Shown piece by piece: positions 1-10,539 of a stretch of 64,000 nucleotides of DNA. Made by a program: the position numbers and the translations under genes. Origin of the DNA: Cephalotus follicularis (Eukaryota > Streptophyta > Magnoliopsida > Oxalidales > Cephalotaceae). The stretch's first letter is position 1; each line of letters begins with the position of its first letter. Where the stretch lies: positions 543,983 to 607,982 of the forward strand of contig BDDD01001972.1 in NCBI GenBank assembly GCA_001972305.1, written 5' to 3'. Below the pieces are notes generated by a model that did no database searches, was not told where the DNA came from, and saw nothing but the letters and a program-made list of their open reading frames with translations.

Positions 1-417
1 AGCCGATATACCATCAAGATCTCCCGTGAAGGCTGGAGGATTTAACTTCAAGAATCCTATCAAACGGTTCTCTCGTCGCGAAGGTTGGTCGACTGATCTC
101 CTTGCCGCTACAACCCGCCTGGCTGGTGGAGCGGCTGATGTCTGTTCGGAAGCCTCTACTGCACGTCTAGCTGGTACAGCAACAGGTGGTTGTTCATCTT
201 CATCCGGGTGTCCTTGGAGAAATTCATGCATTTGACTTATCATGGCGCGCATTCTCCTAATGAATCCTCTTCGTTCCTCTCCTGCAGAAGTAGCAGGTTC
301 TACTTTTTAAGGTGCATTAACTTCTCCTTGTTCTTCGGCACCTCTATTTGAACGGGTACGCCTAGCCGATGGCCCGGACCTCTCTCCTCGTACGCTTCTA
401 TTTCGTCGTCCTTCCAT
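1..417 (-). pseudogene. Gag N-terminus of a Tekay/Del-like Ty3/gypsy element (partial)
   Basis: Seen: on the minus strand an ATG at 417 opens a basic, Arg-rich leader (MEGRRNRSVRGE). The frame then reads through an Ala/Pro-rich stretch to FLKLNPPAFTGDLDG near the window edge. The NPPAFTG-type motif is where the structured Gag domain of plant chromovirus-type gypsy elements normally begins. An in-frame TAA at 307-309 interrupts the leader about 36 codons in, so this copy cannot make Gag from the first ATG. The gene is cut off by the left end of the window; protease, RT and integrase would lie further left. Its position just downstream (minus sense) of a tRNA-Met-type primer binding site and a long LTR fits a 5' element end. 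Lineage is judged from the motif and the LTR terminus, not from RT. Confidence 0.7.
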
Positions 418-508
418 TCTGATTCATATAAAAGAACGGGTCAATATCCACACATATGACTTAATTCCACTGGCCAAGGGTCCTATCCTGGCATATCCAG
501 AATAGTAC

Positions 509-521
509 GGCTCTAATACCA
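509..521 (-). other. Primer binding site (initiator tRNA-Met type) of the Tekay-like element
   Basis: The minus strand reads TGGTATTAGAGCC, one mismatch from the common plant retrotransposon PBS TGGTATCAGAGCC. It lies a few bases inside the LTR end at 527, as expected. Confidence 0.75.
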
Positions 522-526
522 AAACT

Positions 527-2692
527 TGTCATACCCCGAACCGTGGGATGGGCCCCACGACTTGACACGTGGCAAACCGTACAATCATCATCATTATTAA
601 TCATAAAAATTTAAAACATAATTAAATCATAAACATAATCCTTAATTTAACGTGCGGATATGCAGACCCGGTTCATTACATACAAATACACTGTTTCAAA
701 CCAATAGGTAAAATAAATAAATACATATTTATTTCCTGCAATTTCGTCCATAAAAGCGTAATGTCGATGAGGAGGAACTTACTGCACTTTTTATCCTTGT
801 CGCTGCTGCAATGTGCCACCACTACCTGTTCTTGCACCTGGCCCATTCAAAGGAATGGGTCAGCAACCCTGAGGGTTGTGTAGACTACCACATATACGGG
901 CACATACCAGAGGAACAAACAATACAATCAGAGGAGAAATAATAATAAAGCATAAATACCATAAAAGTATACCACAATCATTATCATAACATTTCATTTC
1001 CTTTGTCCTCGGACTACTCTACTCAAACCATACATATCAATCACATACAGAGGAGTCTAGTCCGGTCATCCTATGGCCTAGTCAATATACAAGGTTCACC
1101 TTTAGGCTCACCAGCCCGCGGAATTCTCCTCTAGGTTCACCTGCTGAGCGGAATTCGCCCTTTGCTCACTTGCTCTGCGGTTCACCCTTCGGATCACAGC
1201 CTCTGGCGGAATTCACCTTTAGGTTTACCATTGGCGGATTCGCCCGAGATCACCTGCCTCGCGGAGTTCACCCCGTAGGTTCACCTGCTCGGCAGAATTC
1301 CCCCTTGTTGGGCTCACCTGCCTGGGACCATCTATATAATTCTTTTCCTTTTATATTCCGTTTCCTAAATCCATATCTTTCCTTTAATTATTTCCCTTTC
1401 TTTCCTTTAACATTCTTAATCCATTCCTTAAGCCAGACCAGGGCTCACCATTGTGTATGGCACTTCCCATACACAAGGCTCACCTCAATGCATGCATGGC
1501 GCATGCAGGCCATTATTCACCATGTAAAGGCATGCTAGGGAACATTGGTAGCTTCATAGGAATGATTCCCATGCAGAGGACGTGGGTAGGCTCCCACGCA
1601 GTGGCCATCTCTTCGCAGCACGTACCAGGAGCACCAGGCCGGGAACAAAGCGCATGCATGGGGAAGGAGAGCCAAGGACGGCTCTTTGGGTGCCTGGCAG
1701 AGGACCATAACGCATGCATGGCAGGAGAGAACCCGCAACGGCTCCTCTGGCAATGGCGTAAAGCACAGCTGGGTTCCTCTGGCCCTATGACAGCTTGGCA
1801 TGGGAGCTCGACAAGCACTGGAGGGAAGCTTGTGCCTCGCATGGAGCTCGGCGTTGAGCTAAGGCATGGTAGGAGCTCGGGCGGGGGTGGCAGCTCTAGC
1901 ATGGCGTGGATCTCGGCACCTCCAGCATGGAGCTCGACACCTCAACCATGGCAGCTCGGACACTCAAGCCCAGCGTCATGGATCTCGGGTATTCACCTCG
2001 GCAACTCGGGCATTCACCTCGGCAGCTCGGGCATTCATGCCTTGGATGCATGATCCATACTTGCTAGCGATGAAGGGAGCTCGGCGCCTGCCAGGGAAGC
2101 CGAGGCGAGTAGCCATGCCTGGACGCATGTCCAGGGGAGTTCAACTCAACCACGACACCTTTACCATGGCGCCTATGCGCATTTTGCACCGTTAACGCGT
2201 ACTAAATCGAAGCGCTAGGGATGAAATGCTCAAAGCTTATGCGTGCAGGTTAGCATTATATCGAGTCCCGTGTTCAACAATAGCATAACTTACATAATTA
2301 CCAATAACAAACAATAATACAAAAGCAAGCAAGCAAGAAATGAACGCACACAAAAAGCAAACATCAACAATCGCACACACAAACATGCTGGTAGGCACTC
2401 GGATATGGAGCAACCTACCTGGAAAACGGTTGCAAACGGAGATTATCTTCTTCCTTCTTGAATTCTGGACTCTCTTCTGGCCGAGGACTACTACTTGCTT
2501 AAGCATTCCTTATTCCTTCACTCTTGCACGATTTTCTTTCTTCCAAGAGATGGGCGTATATATACAGGGGCAGGAATTTTCCCGAGGTAGGCCCCGACTT
2601 TTCTTCTTCTTCCATTTCCGCCAGTATGTGGCCTCATCTCCCACTTCTCTCGCCTTTCTCTCGATTTCTCTAGACACAAGAGCATAAAAAAA
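527..2692 (-). mobile_element. 5' LTR of the Tekay/Del-like element, U3 side truncated
   Basis: In minus sense the LTR ends ...GGTTCGGGGTATGACA next to the PBS. The same end, and long collinear stretches, recur in the solo LTR at 47307-49909 (for example the block around 'gagtgcctaccag', and the region with repeated gaattc and Pro/Gly-rich segments). Compared with that solo LTR, about the first 350 bp of U3 are missing here. The sequence stops near 2692 at a junction with Tat-element RT sequence. A TATA-like stretch in minus sense near 2565 (tatatatacgcc) may be the LTR promoter. Short open frames inside are shadows of GC-rich LTR sequence. Confidence 0.75.
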
Positions 2693-2730
2693 TTGCAACA
2701 GTTTGTCCCTCGGCATTGCAACAGTTTGTC

Positions 2731-3465
2731 GCTCAACCCCTCCAAGTGTACTTTTGGGGTCACCTCTGGCAAGTTCCTCGGATTCATGGTCTCCAGCAGA
2801 GGAATAAAGGCCGATCCAAAGAAGATCTCAGCGGTTCAGAGTATGAGGCCTCCTCAAACCATCAGGGATGTTCAGAGGCTGAATGGAAAGATAGCAGTCC
2901 TAAGTAGGTTTGTTTCAAAGTCGGCGGAGAAGTGCCTCACATTCTTTAAAGTGCTCAGGGATCCCAAGGGATTTTCCTGGTCAGACGAGTGTCAAGCAAC
3001 CTTTGACAAGTTGAAGGAATACCTGTCTTCCTCTCATCTGATATCAAAACCAAAGGACGGGGAAGACTTGTATTTGTACCTTGCAGCCACCTCGTGCGCA
3101 GTGAGTGCAGTGCTAGTCAGGGGGGAGGAGAAAGTTCAAAAGCCAGTGTACTATGTGAGCAAGGCTTTGAATGACGTCGAGGTGAGGTACCCAGAGGTGG
3201 AAAAGTTTGCCTATGCTCTAATCATAGCGGTCAGGAAATTGAGGCCATATTTTCAAGCCCATACAATCAAGGTTCTGACTGACAAACCACTCAAACAAGT
3301 TCTTGCGAAGCCTGACACCTTAGGAAGATTAATCAAGTGATCAGTCGAACTAGGTGAGTATGATGTGAAGTTCGAAGTCAGACCAGCCATCAAGTCACAA
3401 GTCTTGGCCGTTTGTTTGAGATAATACACCTACGAAGTGTACGAAGGAGAACCCCTCCGAGAGCG
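2731..3465 (+). pseudogene. Tat copy 1: end of reverse transcriptase and RNase H
   Basis: The frame starts inside RT at NPSKCTFGVTSGKFLGF, the segment that follows the YIDD palm in gypsy RTs. It continues through the RT connection (FFKVLRDPKGFSW) into RNase H, with YLYLAATSCAVSAVLVR and YPEVEKFAYALIIAVRKLRPYF visible. A TGA at 3338-3340 replaces the Trp of the expected LIKW, and the frame is lost again before the second RNase H. The RT active site itself is absent because of the 5' truncation. The minus-strand copy at 62173-63018 keeps the missing part, including YIDD. Confidence 0.85.
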
Positions 3466-3794
3466 AGAGGGGGTTATGGAAGTTGTCTGTAGATGGATCT
3501 TCCTGCATCACTGGTAGTGAAGCAGGGCTAGTGTTAACAAGTCCAGACGGGTGGACATTGGAGTATGCTCTGAGGTTCGGTTTTAAAGCTACTAACAATG
3601 AGGCCAAGTAGGAAGCTCTAATTGCTGGGCTGAAGATTGCAAAGCACTTGGAGGTACAAAAGATAGAGGCCTCCAGTGATTCTCAGCTAGTGGTCAGTTT
3701 GACAAGTGAAGAGTACGAAGCCCGAGAAGACTCAATGGCCAAGTACTTATCACATTTTCATAGTTTGAAGTCAGCCTTCAAAGTTCTAATTGAA
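3466..3794 (+). pseudogene. Tat copy 1: second (archaeal-type) RNase H domain
   Basis: The frame reads WKLSVDGSSCITGSEAGLVL followed by EALIAGLKIAKHLEVQKIEASSD and DSQLVV. This is the D-G-S...E...D-S pattern of the extra RNase H carried by Tat-clade elements between RNase H and integrase. A stop (TAG at about 3609) replaces the Trp before EALIAGL, and another TAG lies near 3801. The domain is the one feature that separates Tat elements from most other plant gypsy lineages. It is aligned with 61477-62157 of the second copy. Confidence 0.8.
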
Positions 3795-5179
3795 AGTCCC
3801 TAGAGCAGAAAACGCCAGAGCAGACCAATTATCGAAACTAGCCACGGCAGAGGAGCTAGAAAAGAATCAAACCGTGTTAGTTGACTACCTGGACAGGCCT
3901 ACCATCTTTGAAGTAGATGTGACGGACATTGATATACCACAGGAGCCAAACTGGATAACCCCTTTTATCAATTGGCTGAGGAATGGGATCTTTCCCGATG
4001 ACCCAGCAGAGGCGAGGAAACTGGTGTACAGATCAAACAGATTCCAGCTCCAAGACGGAATCCTCTACAAAAGATCATTTTCTTTTTCTTGGCTGAGATG
4101 CTTGATTCCCTTAGAGGCCGATTATGCTCTAAGGGAAGTCCATGAAGGAGTTTGTGAAAACCACACAAGGGGCAGGACATTGTCCCACAAGCTATTAAGG
4201 CAGGGCTACTACTGGCCGACCTTGCACCAATATGCTATAGACTTGGTGAGAAAATGTAACAAGTGCCAGAGAAACGCAAAAATAAGTAGAAGACCTACTC
4301 AACCTCTAACGTCCATCACCGCCCCATGGCCCTTTGCACAATGGGGAATGGACTTCGTCAGACCACTACCCATGGCGATAGGTCAGAGGAAGTTTTTCAT
4401 TGTAGCAGTAGATTACTTCACAAGTGGGTGGAAGCAGAGCCTTTGGCCACAGAAGCAAACACGAAGAGTTTCATTTGGAAATTCATTATCTGTAGATTTG
4501 GAGTCCCGAGGACAATAGTCTTAGATAATGGTAAACAATTTGACTACCAGGCCTTCCGTGACTTTTTCAAAGAGTGGAGAATAGAGCATAGGCTTGCCTC
4601 AGTAGTCTACCCCCAGAGCAACGGTCAAGTAGAGGTGATAAATAGAGAAATCATCTCAGGCTTGAAGAAACGCCTTAAAGATAGCAAAGGAAGATGGACA
4701 GAGGAACTACCAAGTGTACTATGGACGTATAGAACCATTCCTCGGACCACAACTGGTGAGTCCCTATATAGTCTTTGCTTTGGAACTGAAGCTATGATAC
4801 CGGTAGAGATTGGTGTGCAATCACAAAGGTTGTACACTTTACTGAAGAGAACAATGAAGAAGGACATAGATGCCTCCTCGACTTAGTAGAAGAGATCAGA
4901 GATAAGGCCGCTATCATAATGGCAGCCTACCAACAGAGGGTGAGCTGTTACTACAACAAAAAGGTGAACCCTAGACCATTAAGGCAAGGAGATCTAATCC
5001 TACGCAACTCAGCTATTGCGGATCCAACCGGTACCAGAGGAAAACTAGCTCCCACCTGGGAAGGACCATACAAAATCAAGAGAGTGATCCGACCAGGAAC
5101 ATTCAAACTTGAAACTCTGGGGGGAAGGGAGATTTCCAGAGCTTGGAATGCCGAGCATCTGAGAAAATACTATCAATGA
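3795..5179 (+). pseudogene. Tat copy 1: integrase (frameshifted)
   Basis: A His2Cys2 zinc finger is visible (HEGVCENHTRGRTLSHKLL, then CNKCQRNA). The catalytic core follows with WGMDFVRPLP (first Asp), LDNGKQFD (second Asp) and QSNGQVEVINREI (Glu region). The C-terminal part ends ...AWNAEHLRKYYQ with TGA at 5177-5179. A one-base loss near 4425 shifts the frame in the middle of the core, and a TAG at about 4884 interrupts again, so no full integrase can be made. The C-terminal segment has the GPYKIKRV...GTFKLETL pattern typical of this family. Confidence 0.85.
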
Positions 5180-6168
5180 TTTTGTGTAAGTTGTACAAAT
5201 TCAAGACATCAATAAAAGTTGAATTTTTTTCAAAATATTAGTTCAAGATCATAGTTCCAAGTTTGCAAGGGACTGGAGGTCCAATGTTCATGTCCTCAAA
5301 CCTCCGAACAACCACCGATCAACTCCCTCAACTGTGAAATTTTACTTCAAGCATGTCAGACCACGCTCCTAAGGGGGCATTCAGAGTACATCTCAGTTCA
5401 GGTCCAAAGCTTTCTAAAATTCACAAACACAAGCCGAGGTCTCGAATGGACTAAGGTGACAGACGCCCAAGGGCGCACTCAACAAATGACTCCTTCCGAG
5501 GAGCAGCCTAGAGACTCCTTCCGAGGAACTCAAACGACTCTTTTCGAGGATCTCCTAAAGACTCCTCCCGATGATCACCCAAAATACTCCTTCCGAGGAG
5601 CACCAAAAGACTTCCAAGGAAGCATTAAGACTCCTCAGGGAGCGAACTCTGGTCGGCAATACCATGGGAACTTGTCCGACCATACCAAAATCGTGTCTTG
5701 AAAGGCGAATCCATGGGAACTTGCAATAATCAAGCTCGTTGTACTGAGCACTTTGAAACAATTGTCCCTATGAGGACTGCAAGCTCAGACAACCTGGTCC
5801 ATAACATGATGGACCAGACGATATCATGCTCGGCAAACCCATAGGAACTTGTCCGAGCAGACCAAAGACTTAATCTACGAACACAACAGAACTCGTAAAG
5901 ATGAAGTTCTATCACCTATGCGCTTTGCAAGCAAAGTGTCCTACGTGGATTACAAAGCTTAGGTGATTATATATATAAGTCTATAAGCTAGACTGGGATA
6001 AAATTCCTAAGGGAATTGTAAACAGATGCATATGTAAAGTTCAAACACAAGGTACGAAGAAATAAAGGCAATATCTGAGAATATTAAATGGTCTGTCTTT
6101 TCATTGATTCTCCAAAAATTACAAGTTTAGGAAAATCAAAAAGCTATTACAATTTAAAAGCCAAAAAG
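5180..6168 (+). repeat. Tat copy 1: non-coding 3' region with short degenerate repeats
   Basis: Between the integrase stop and the end of the antisense ORF there is no gene. About 5480-5645 contains repeated 'gactccttccgaggagca'-like units. These match the CTCC-rich repeats in the same place of the second Tat copy (54350-54640) and the much expanded arrays at 44365-46795. The block 'ccatgggaacttg' around 5660-5720 is also shared with both. Confidence 0.7.
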
Positions 6169-8504
6169 CTAAAGTTGAGGGGGATCTGCATCGCTGGGCA
6201 GAGGAGCATTGAAGGCATCAGTGACAGGAGGCAGAGGAACCTCGAGCTCAGAGGAAGGATCCGTGAGACCAGAAGAGGTTGGAATTATAGGAAGGGCCAA
6301 AATGGGGTTCGAGGGTAAGATAACCAACTCTGGCGACCCAGTCTTTGCAAATTCCTCTCCCATAGCTGAGGATACCCTTTCTTCCAAAGCAAGCTTGAAC
6401 TTCTCCTCCTCTTCTTCGATTCCCTCAGGGTAGAAATCGAAGGCGTTAGTCTCTGAGCTGTATACCACGCCATCCAAAGGAACACTTGATGGAGGGAAGA
6501 AACCCAGTTCCTGCAGGCATAGAACCCTCGACGGAAGTACTCGGCCGCGTACGCAAACACTGCATCCTCGAACTCCTTAGAAGCTTTGAACTCCTCCACG
6601 GAGGACCTCATCAGTGCTTGAAATTCGTCCGAGACTTGAACTCCGCCACAACCTTTTCCCTCTCCCTCTTCAGATGGACTTCATCATTTTTCCTCTGGCG
6701 TGCTAGCTGGCCCTCCAGGTCATGGCACCTTTCTCGGACACGGCTGAGTTCCTCCTCTAGCTCCTTCTTGTCAGCCCTCTCCTCTTCCAAGTCCTCCACT
6801 GCCCGCTTCTTCTCCTCTACCAAAGAGTCTTGAACTTTGAGGACTTCATTCGACTGAGACTGGGCCGAGCGAGCAGTCTCCTCCAGTTCCTCCATGCTCG
6901 CCCTCAGCTTCCTATCCCTAGCCACAATGGCAGAGAAGTTCTGCACCAGCAGCTGGGGGAAAAAGGAGGCGGCAGAGGAAGAGGTTACATACCCTCAAGT
7001 TACTTCGAAGACACTGGGTCACCAACTCTTCGTTGGACCAGCCTGCCCTCGCCATCATCTCTAGAGGAAAGAAGACTAATTGACTGATCGCTTGGGGGAC
7101 CCCTGGAGCATTCAAGTATAGTTTACTGCTATCCAAGGCCTCCAGGTCGTTGAGTATGTCTTCAACCTCTCGAGATGGGGGCAACATAATTGGATCTTGA
7201 GAACTCGAGCCCAGAGCAGCGACGTCCTCAACGGTCCTCCCTTTCCCGGCATCCTCGACGCCTTTCCCTTTTTTGCTCCTCTTCACCAGAGGAACATGAA
7301 CCTCGCTAGGAGAGGTGTCCTCCAGGAGCCTTTTGGTTGCTTCACTTCTCTTCTCAGCAGCAGCAATGCCCTTAGCAGGAGGAGGAGCCTTGGCTCTTGG
7401 CCTTGATCCCTCGGCCTCAGGAGCTTTCTTTGATCCTCCCGCTGTGGCCGTTTTCTTTTTGTCAGTGGCCTTAAAGATAGTAGTCGCCCCGAGGAGCCAT
7501 TGCTACATAAAAAGAAGAGGACAAAAAAAAAATCAGAGGCATAGCAAATAGGAGTAAGTAGATAGTAAAAATGTAAAAGCTTAGATTGGAGAAGACGAAA
7601 GCTTTATACAGCTTTCCCCTGACACTGGGGGCACATATCTATCTTCGGCTCCCTCCCCCTCCTAGATGTCCTCAGCACCATCCGAGTGTGATTCTTGGGC
7701 AGGGACCACGCTCAGCCCAGCCTGGAGCAGACGATCCTCGCGCACAGTAGAATTCACCTCCTCAGGCTATAAGGCCAGCAGTTTGTTGAGGTCCGTTTTC
7801 TCGGCCGAGGTCAAGCGGGACCTTTTGTTTAGAGGAGGTGTATCCATAGAATCACACCAGGGGGAGGGAGTGAACCCTTCAAAGTTTTTTATTAGGAAGT
7901 ACTGCTTCCTCTAATTCTCAATAGATTTGGTGGGGTTCAATAGGAGCTTCTTTATGCCAAAACGGGACTTGAAAAAGTACCCACGCTTCCTTGGCGAGGC
8001 GGAGAGGTCATGGAATTCTTTAAAAAGTCCAACTGTCGCACTCACCTCTAACTTGATGCATTTGACAAGGAAACCTATTATGAAGCTCCAAGACTGGGGT
8101 TGGAGAAGAGAATGATGGAGGCAAAAAGTCTCCAGGACCGAGATGGCAAAGGAGGGCACTGGAACCCTCAAGCCATGAGAGAGCGCATCCGCGAAGACCA
8201 CGAAGAGACCAGCCCTGCTCAACGTGACTATCCTAGGGTCTGTGGGGACGTTATACGTTAGCCCAGTGGGAAAATTATACTTCTTGGAGAGTTCCATTAC
8301 ATCTCCACGAGAGAGGGTGCTAACCTCAAAATAACTCTCAGAAGCTTAAGGGCTAGCCTCGGCGGTGGGGACAACAGGGTCACCCACCGCAGTCCCCAGG
8401 CTACCTTCAGAGGAGAGGGGACTCTCGGCCGTGGGAACCACCATGGCCAAAGGTTCGACTTCTAGGGGAGGAGAAGACCTACTGGTTTGCTTGGTCCTAG
8501 CCAT
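6169..8504 (-). pseudogene. Tat copy 1: antisense ORF with H3-like N-terminus, introns and coiled coil
   Basis: The product is of the 'putative gypsy-type transposon protein' kind found antisense in Tat elements; its function is unknown. The minus-strand ATG at 8504 starts MARTKQTSRSSPP. After an in-frame TAA (about 8349) the same frame continues into the conserved N-terminal domain (LFKEFHDLSASPRKRGYFFKS). A first intron lies about 7503-7609 (acceptor tttatgtag; exact phase unresolved). A second, 6953-6992, starts GTATGT, ends CCCCAG and falls after ...SNLR in phase 0. Exon 3 is a coiled coil rich in E, K, R (about 6611-6952), then FRRGFYACRN and an acidic/Pro-rich tail ending at the TAG at 6169. 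Several frameshifts and stops exist. The homolog at 50836-53676 confirms exon order and the intron 2 position. Confidence 0.75.
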
Positions 8505-8710
8505 CTATGTTTGACAGAAAAGAAGAAGAGACTAAGGAAACCCTAAGTTAAATGAAAACAGTAAGAAGATGAGCACTTACCAAAAACCTTGACGAAGAAA
8601 ATGGCGGAACAAGGGAGATTGGGAAGCACTAGAAATTCGGACAGCTCTCGGCAGGAAGATGAAGATTGGAAAGGCAAAAAGAGCAAAGATTTTTTCTTTG
8701 AGAAGAAGGT

Positions 8711-8725
8711 GCCTTTTAAAGACCC
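8711..8725 (-). promoter_or_regulatory. TATA-like promoter of the antisense ORF (Tat copy 1)
   Basis: Minus-strand GGGTCTTTAAAAGGC lies about 210 bp upstream of the antisense ATG. The second copy has GGTCTTTAAATACCC about 105-120 bp upstream of its ATG. Conservation of this block in an otherwise diverged leader suggests an independent antisense promoter. Confidence 0.5.
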
Positions 8726-8727
8726 AG

Positions 8728-8850
8728 AGCTCGGATCCTAGCCTTCCAACTCACACAAATCCAACGGCTGAGGAACGAACCGTCAGAGTTTGGATCCTAG
8801 CCCTCCAACTCACACAGATCTGATGGCGGAAAAATGAAACCGTCAAATCA
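8728..8850 (-). repeat. Duplicated module upstream of the antisense promoter
   Basis: Two roughly 55-bp copies share 'ggatcctagcc', 'tccaactcacaca', a 'gatc/aatc...ggc' segment and 'aaccgtcaga/aaccgtcaaa'. One covers about 8732-8785 and the other about 8791-8850. They sit just upstream (minus sense) of the TATA-like element and may be a duplicated enhancer. Function is inferred only from position. Confidence 0.5.
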
Positions 8851-9080
8851 AGCGCGGGAAACGAAGAGACAGAGGCGGGAAATGCACAGAGCATGCCAGG
8901 TGTAAATCGTGCCCTATACGCCTCTTAATGATTTGGGATTCGGGCCCAACATGCCAAGCAACCGGAGGGGGTCCGAGGAAGCCCAATTCTAACAAGTTAA
9001 CAGAATCTGTGAAGATTACGTAGTGGAGGTCTGCCCAAGTGAAAACTCCCTGCTCTGCTCCTCCTCCTCTGCCACAGTCA

Positions 9081-9100
9081 GAGAAGAAGGACCAGGGGGG
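9081..9100 (+). other. Polypurine tract of Tat copy 1
   Basis: gagaagaaggaccagggggg immediately precedes the 3' LTR start. The same tract, on the minus strand, precedes LTR A (50301-50322) and LTR B (43688-43708). Confidence 0.8.
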
Positions 9101-9104
9101 CATA

Positions 9105-9967
9105 TGATGTGGGAAAAAATCATCTTATACAAAGAACGACTCGTGTCAATTGCAGACGTTGCCAAGTGTCTAAGAGCATTAAGGTCTACATAAACATGAG
9201 TCAGAGAAAGCTCTTTAACTCAAGCCACAGTGACAGGCGAAGAACTCCTCTTCGACATCAGAGCCGAGGAGCCCCCCTGTCGTTGCTTTGCAGAGGCCGT
9301 CCTCCTTGGCATCCGTGTCGAGGACCTCGCCCTCGGCATCAGTGCCGAGGACATCCTCCCTGGCTACTTCGTTGAGAACCTCTTCATCGGCAGCGTTGCA
9401 GGCAACACGATGGCCTAGGCACAAGCCCTTGAAGAAGCTCTTGACGTTGAAGACCTTGAAGCGAACAAGAGACCAGGTGACCTATCTTTCCTCGCCCTCT
9501 ACGGTCGTCCTCTACAGGACGAGGCATTGACATCCGCCTACATTCCAGGGGTTTATTTCCTCAGATATGGAAAGATAGTGAACAACCTACAAGGAAAGTA
9601 CCAACAAATCCGGTGGAGATCAAGGGAAATGACCGGGATCCTCGACATTTCCTTATGGGATAACAATCACCTCCGATTTTCACGCTCAGATAGTTACCAA
9701 CCAACTCTATAAATACCAGTTTCACAAACTGTACAAAGGTCAGCCATTTTTAACATTCTAAAGAACCTAGTTTTCTCTGTGCATCTATTAACTTGAGCGT
9801 CAGAGTGTCCCCGGGAGAACAACCTCCTGGACCTTCTATCCTTGTTTGTTCTACTTGTGCAAGGATTCTCAACCATCAAACACCTTTCTCGGACATATTC
9901 AAACGTTTCCCTAAACAAATCAAAACTCTCCACGTAGGGTACTGTTATGGGAATGATTTTTACCTCA
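9105..9967 (+). mobile_element. 3' LTR of Tat copy 1
   Basis: It begins TGATGTGGG after the polypurine tract and ends ...TTTTTACCTCA (possibly three bases later, at 9970). The last approximately 120 bp ('cacgtagggtact' and the region before it) match the end of LTR A at 47131-47250 in inverted orientation. A TATA box, CTCTATAAATACC, lies at 9705-9717. About 9240-9400 is GC-rich with a repeated ~33-bp unit. AT-rich unique sequence starts after 9970, so this is the right edge of the element. Confidence 0.8.
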
Positions 9968-10539
9968 ACAGTAATGTTTGTATTTTGATAAAAATATCCT
10001 TATATTATTTTTAAAATAGTAGATCAATCATTACTTTTTTTTTACATTATTATCTACTATCATTACTTTATTATTTAATTAATTTTATTATGGAATAAAT
10101 TGTTAAAAATGATAACAAATAAAAATATGAAAAAAGAAATTATTTATAATTATTTATAATATTATTATATTTAAATTGATTATTTATATTACATCGTTAA
10201 TTAATATAAATTTAAAAAGTTTTATAAATAATTCTATCCATTCAGCATTAAGTTATGTTTTTTAACTATTCAACATGAATTACATGTTCATTCAGATTCA
10301 GCCAAATATTCATTCATGTTCACATAAACAAATGCATCAACTCACTAAATAACAATTATAAAAACTTTAATGAGATTTTAGCGTTCAAAAGATTTTTTTT
10401 TAAAAAAAAATGTAAATTAGATAAATGTATAACATATTTCCCAAATAATCTCAACCGTTGGTTAAATAATCAACGGCTGGCATGAATCGGCAAAGTGGTT
10501 AACAAAAAATTCCCTGTCAGTGGTTTTTTATCAATCATC
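9968..10539. other. AT-rich intergenic sequence
   Basis: About 570 bp of strongly AT-rich DNA between the Tat LTR and the leader of the downstream gene. No gene, tRNA or clear repeat was seen. Confidence 0.6.

Larger units (their letters stand above)
2731..9967 (+). mobile_element. Tat-lineage Ty3/gypsy retrotransposon, 5'-truncated (Tat copy 1)
   Basis: Order seen: C-terminal part of RT, RNase H, a second archaeal-type RNase H, integrase ending at 5179, a non-coding 3' region with short repeats, an antisense ORF (8504 down to 6169), a polypurine tract at 9081-9100 and a 3' LTR (9105-9967). Dual RNase H plus a long 3' region with an antisense ORF is the hallmark of the Tat clade (Grande, Retand, Ogre relatives). 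LTR, gag, protease and most of RT are missing on the left, where the element meets a truncated Tekay LTR. Several stops and frameshifts make it non-autonomous. A second, diverged copy lies on the minus strand at the right of the window. Confidence 0.88.

Noticed and set aside
1170-2195. Open frames on both strands in the left LTR
   Set aside because: GC-rich, repeat-bearing LTR sequence shared with a solo LTR; no family features.
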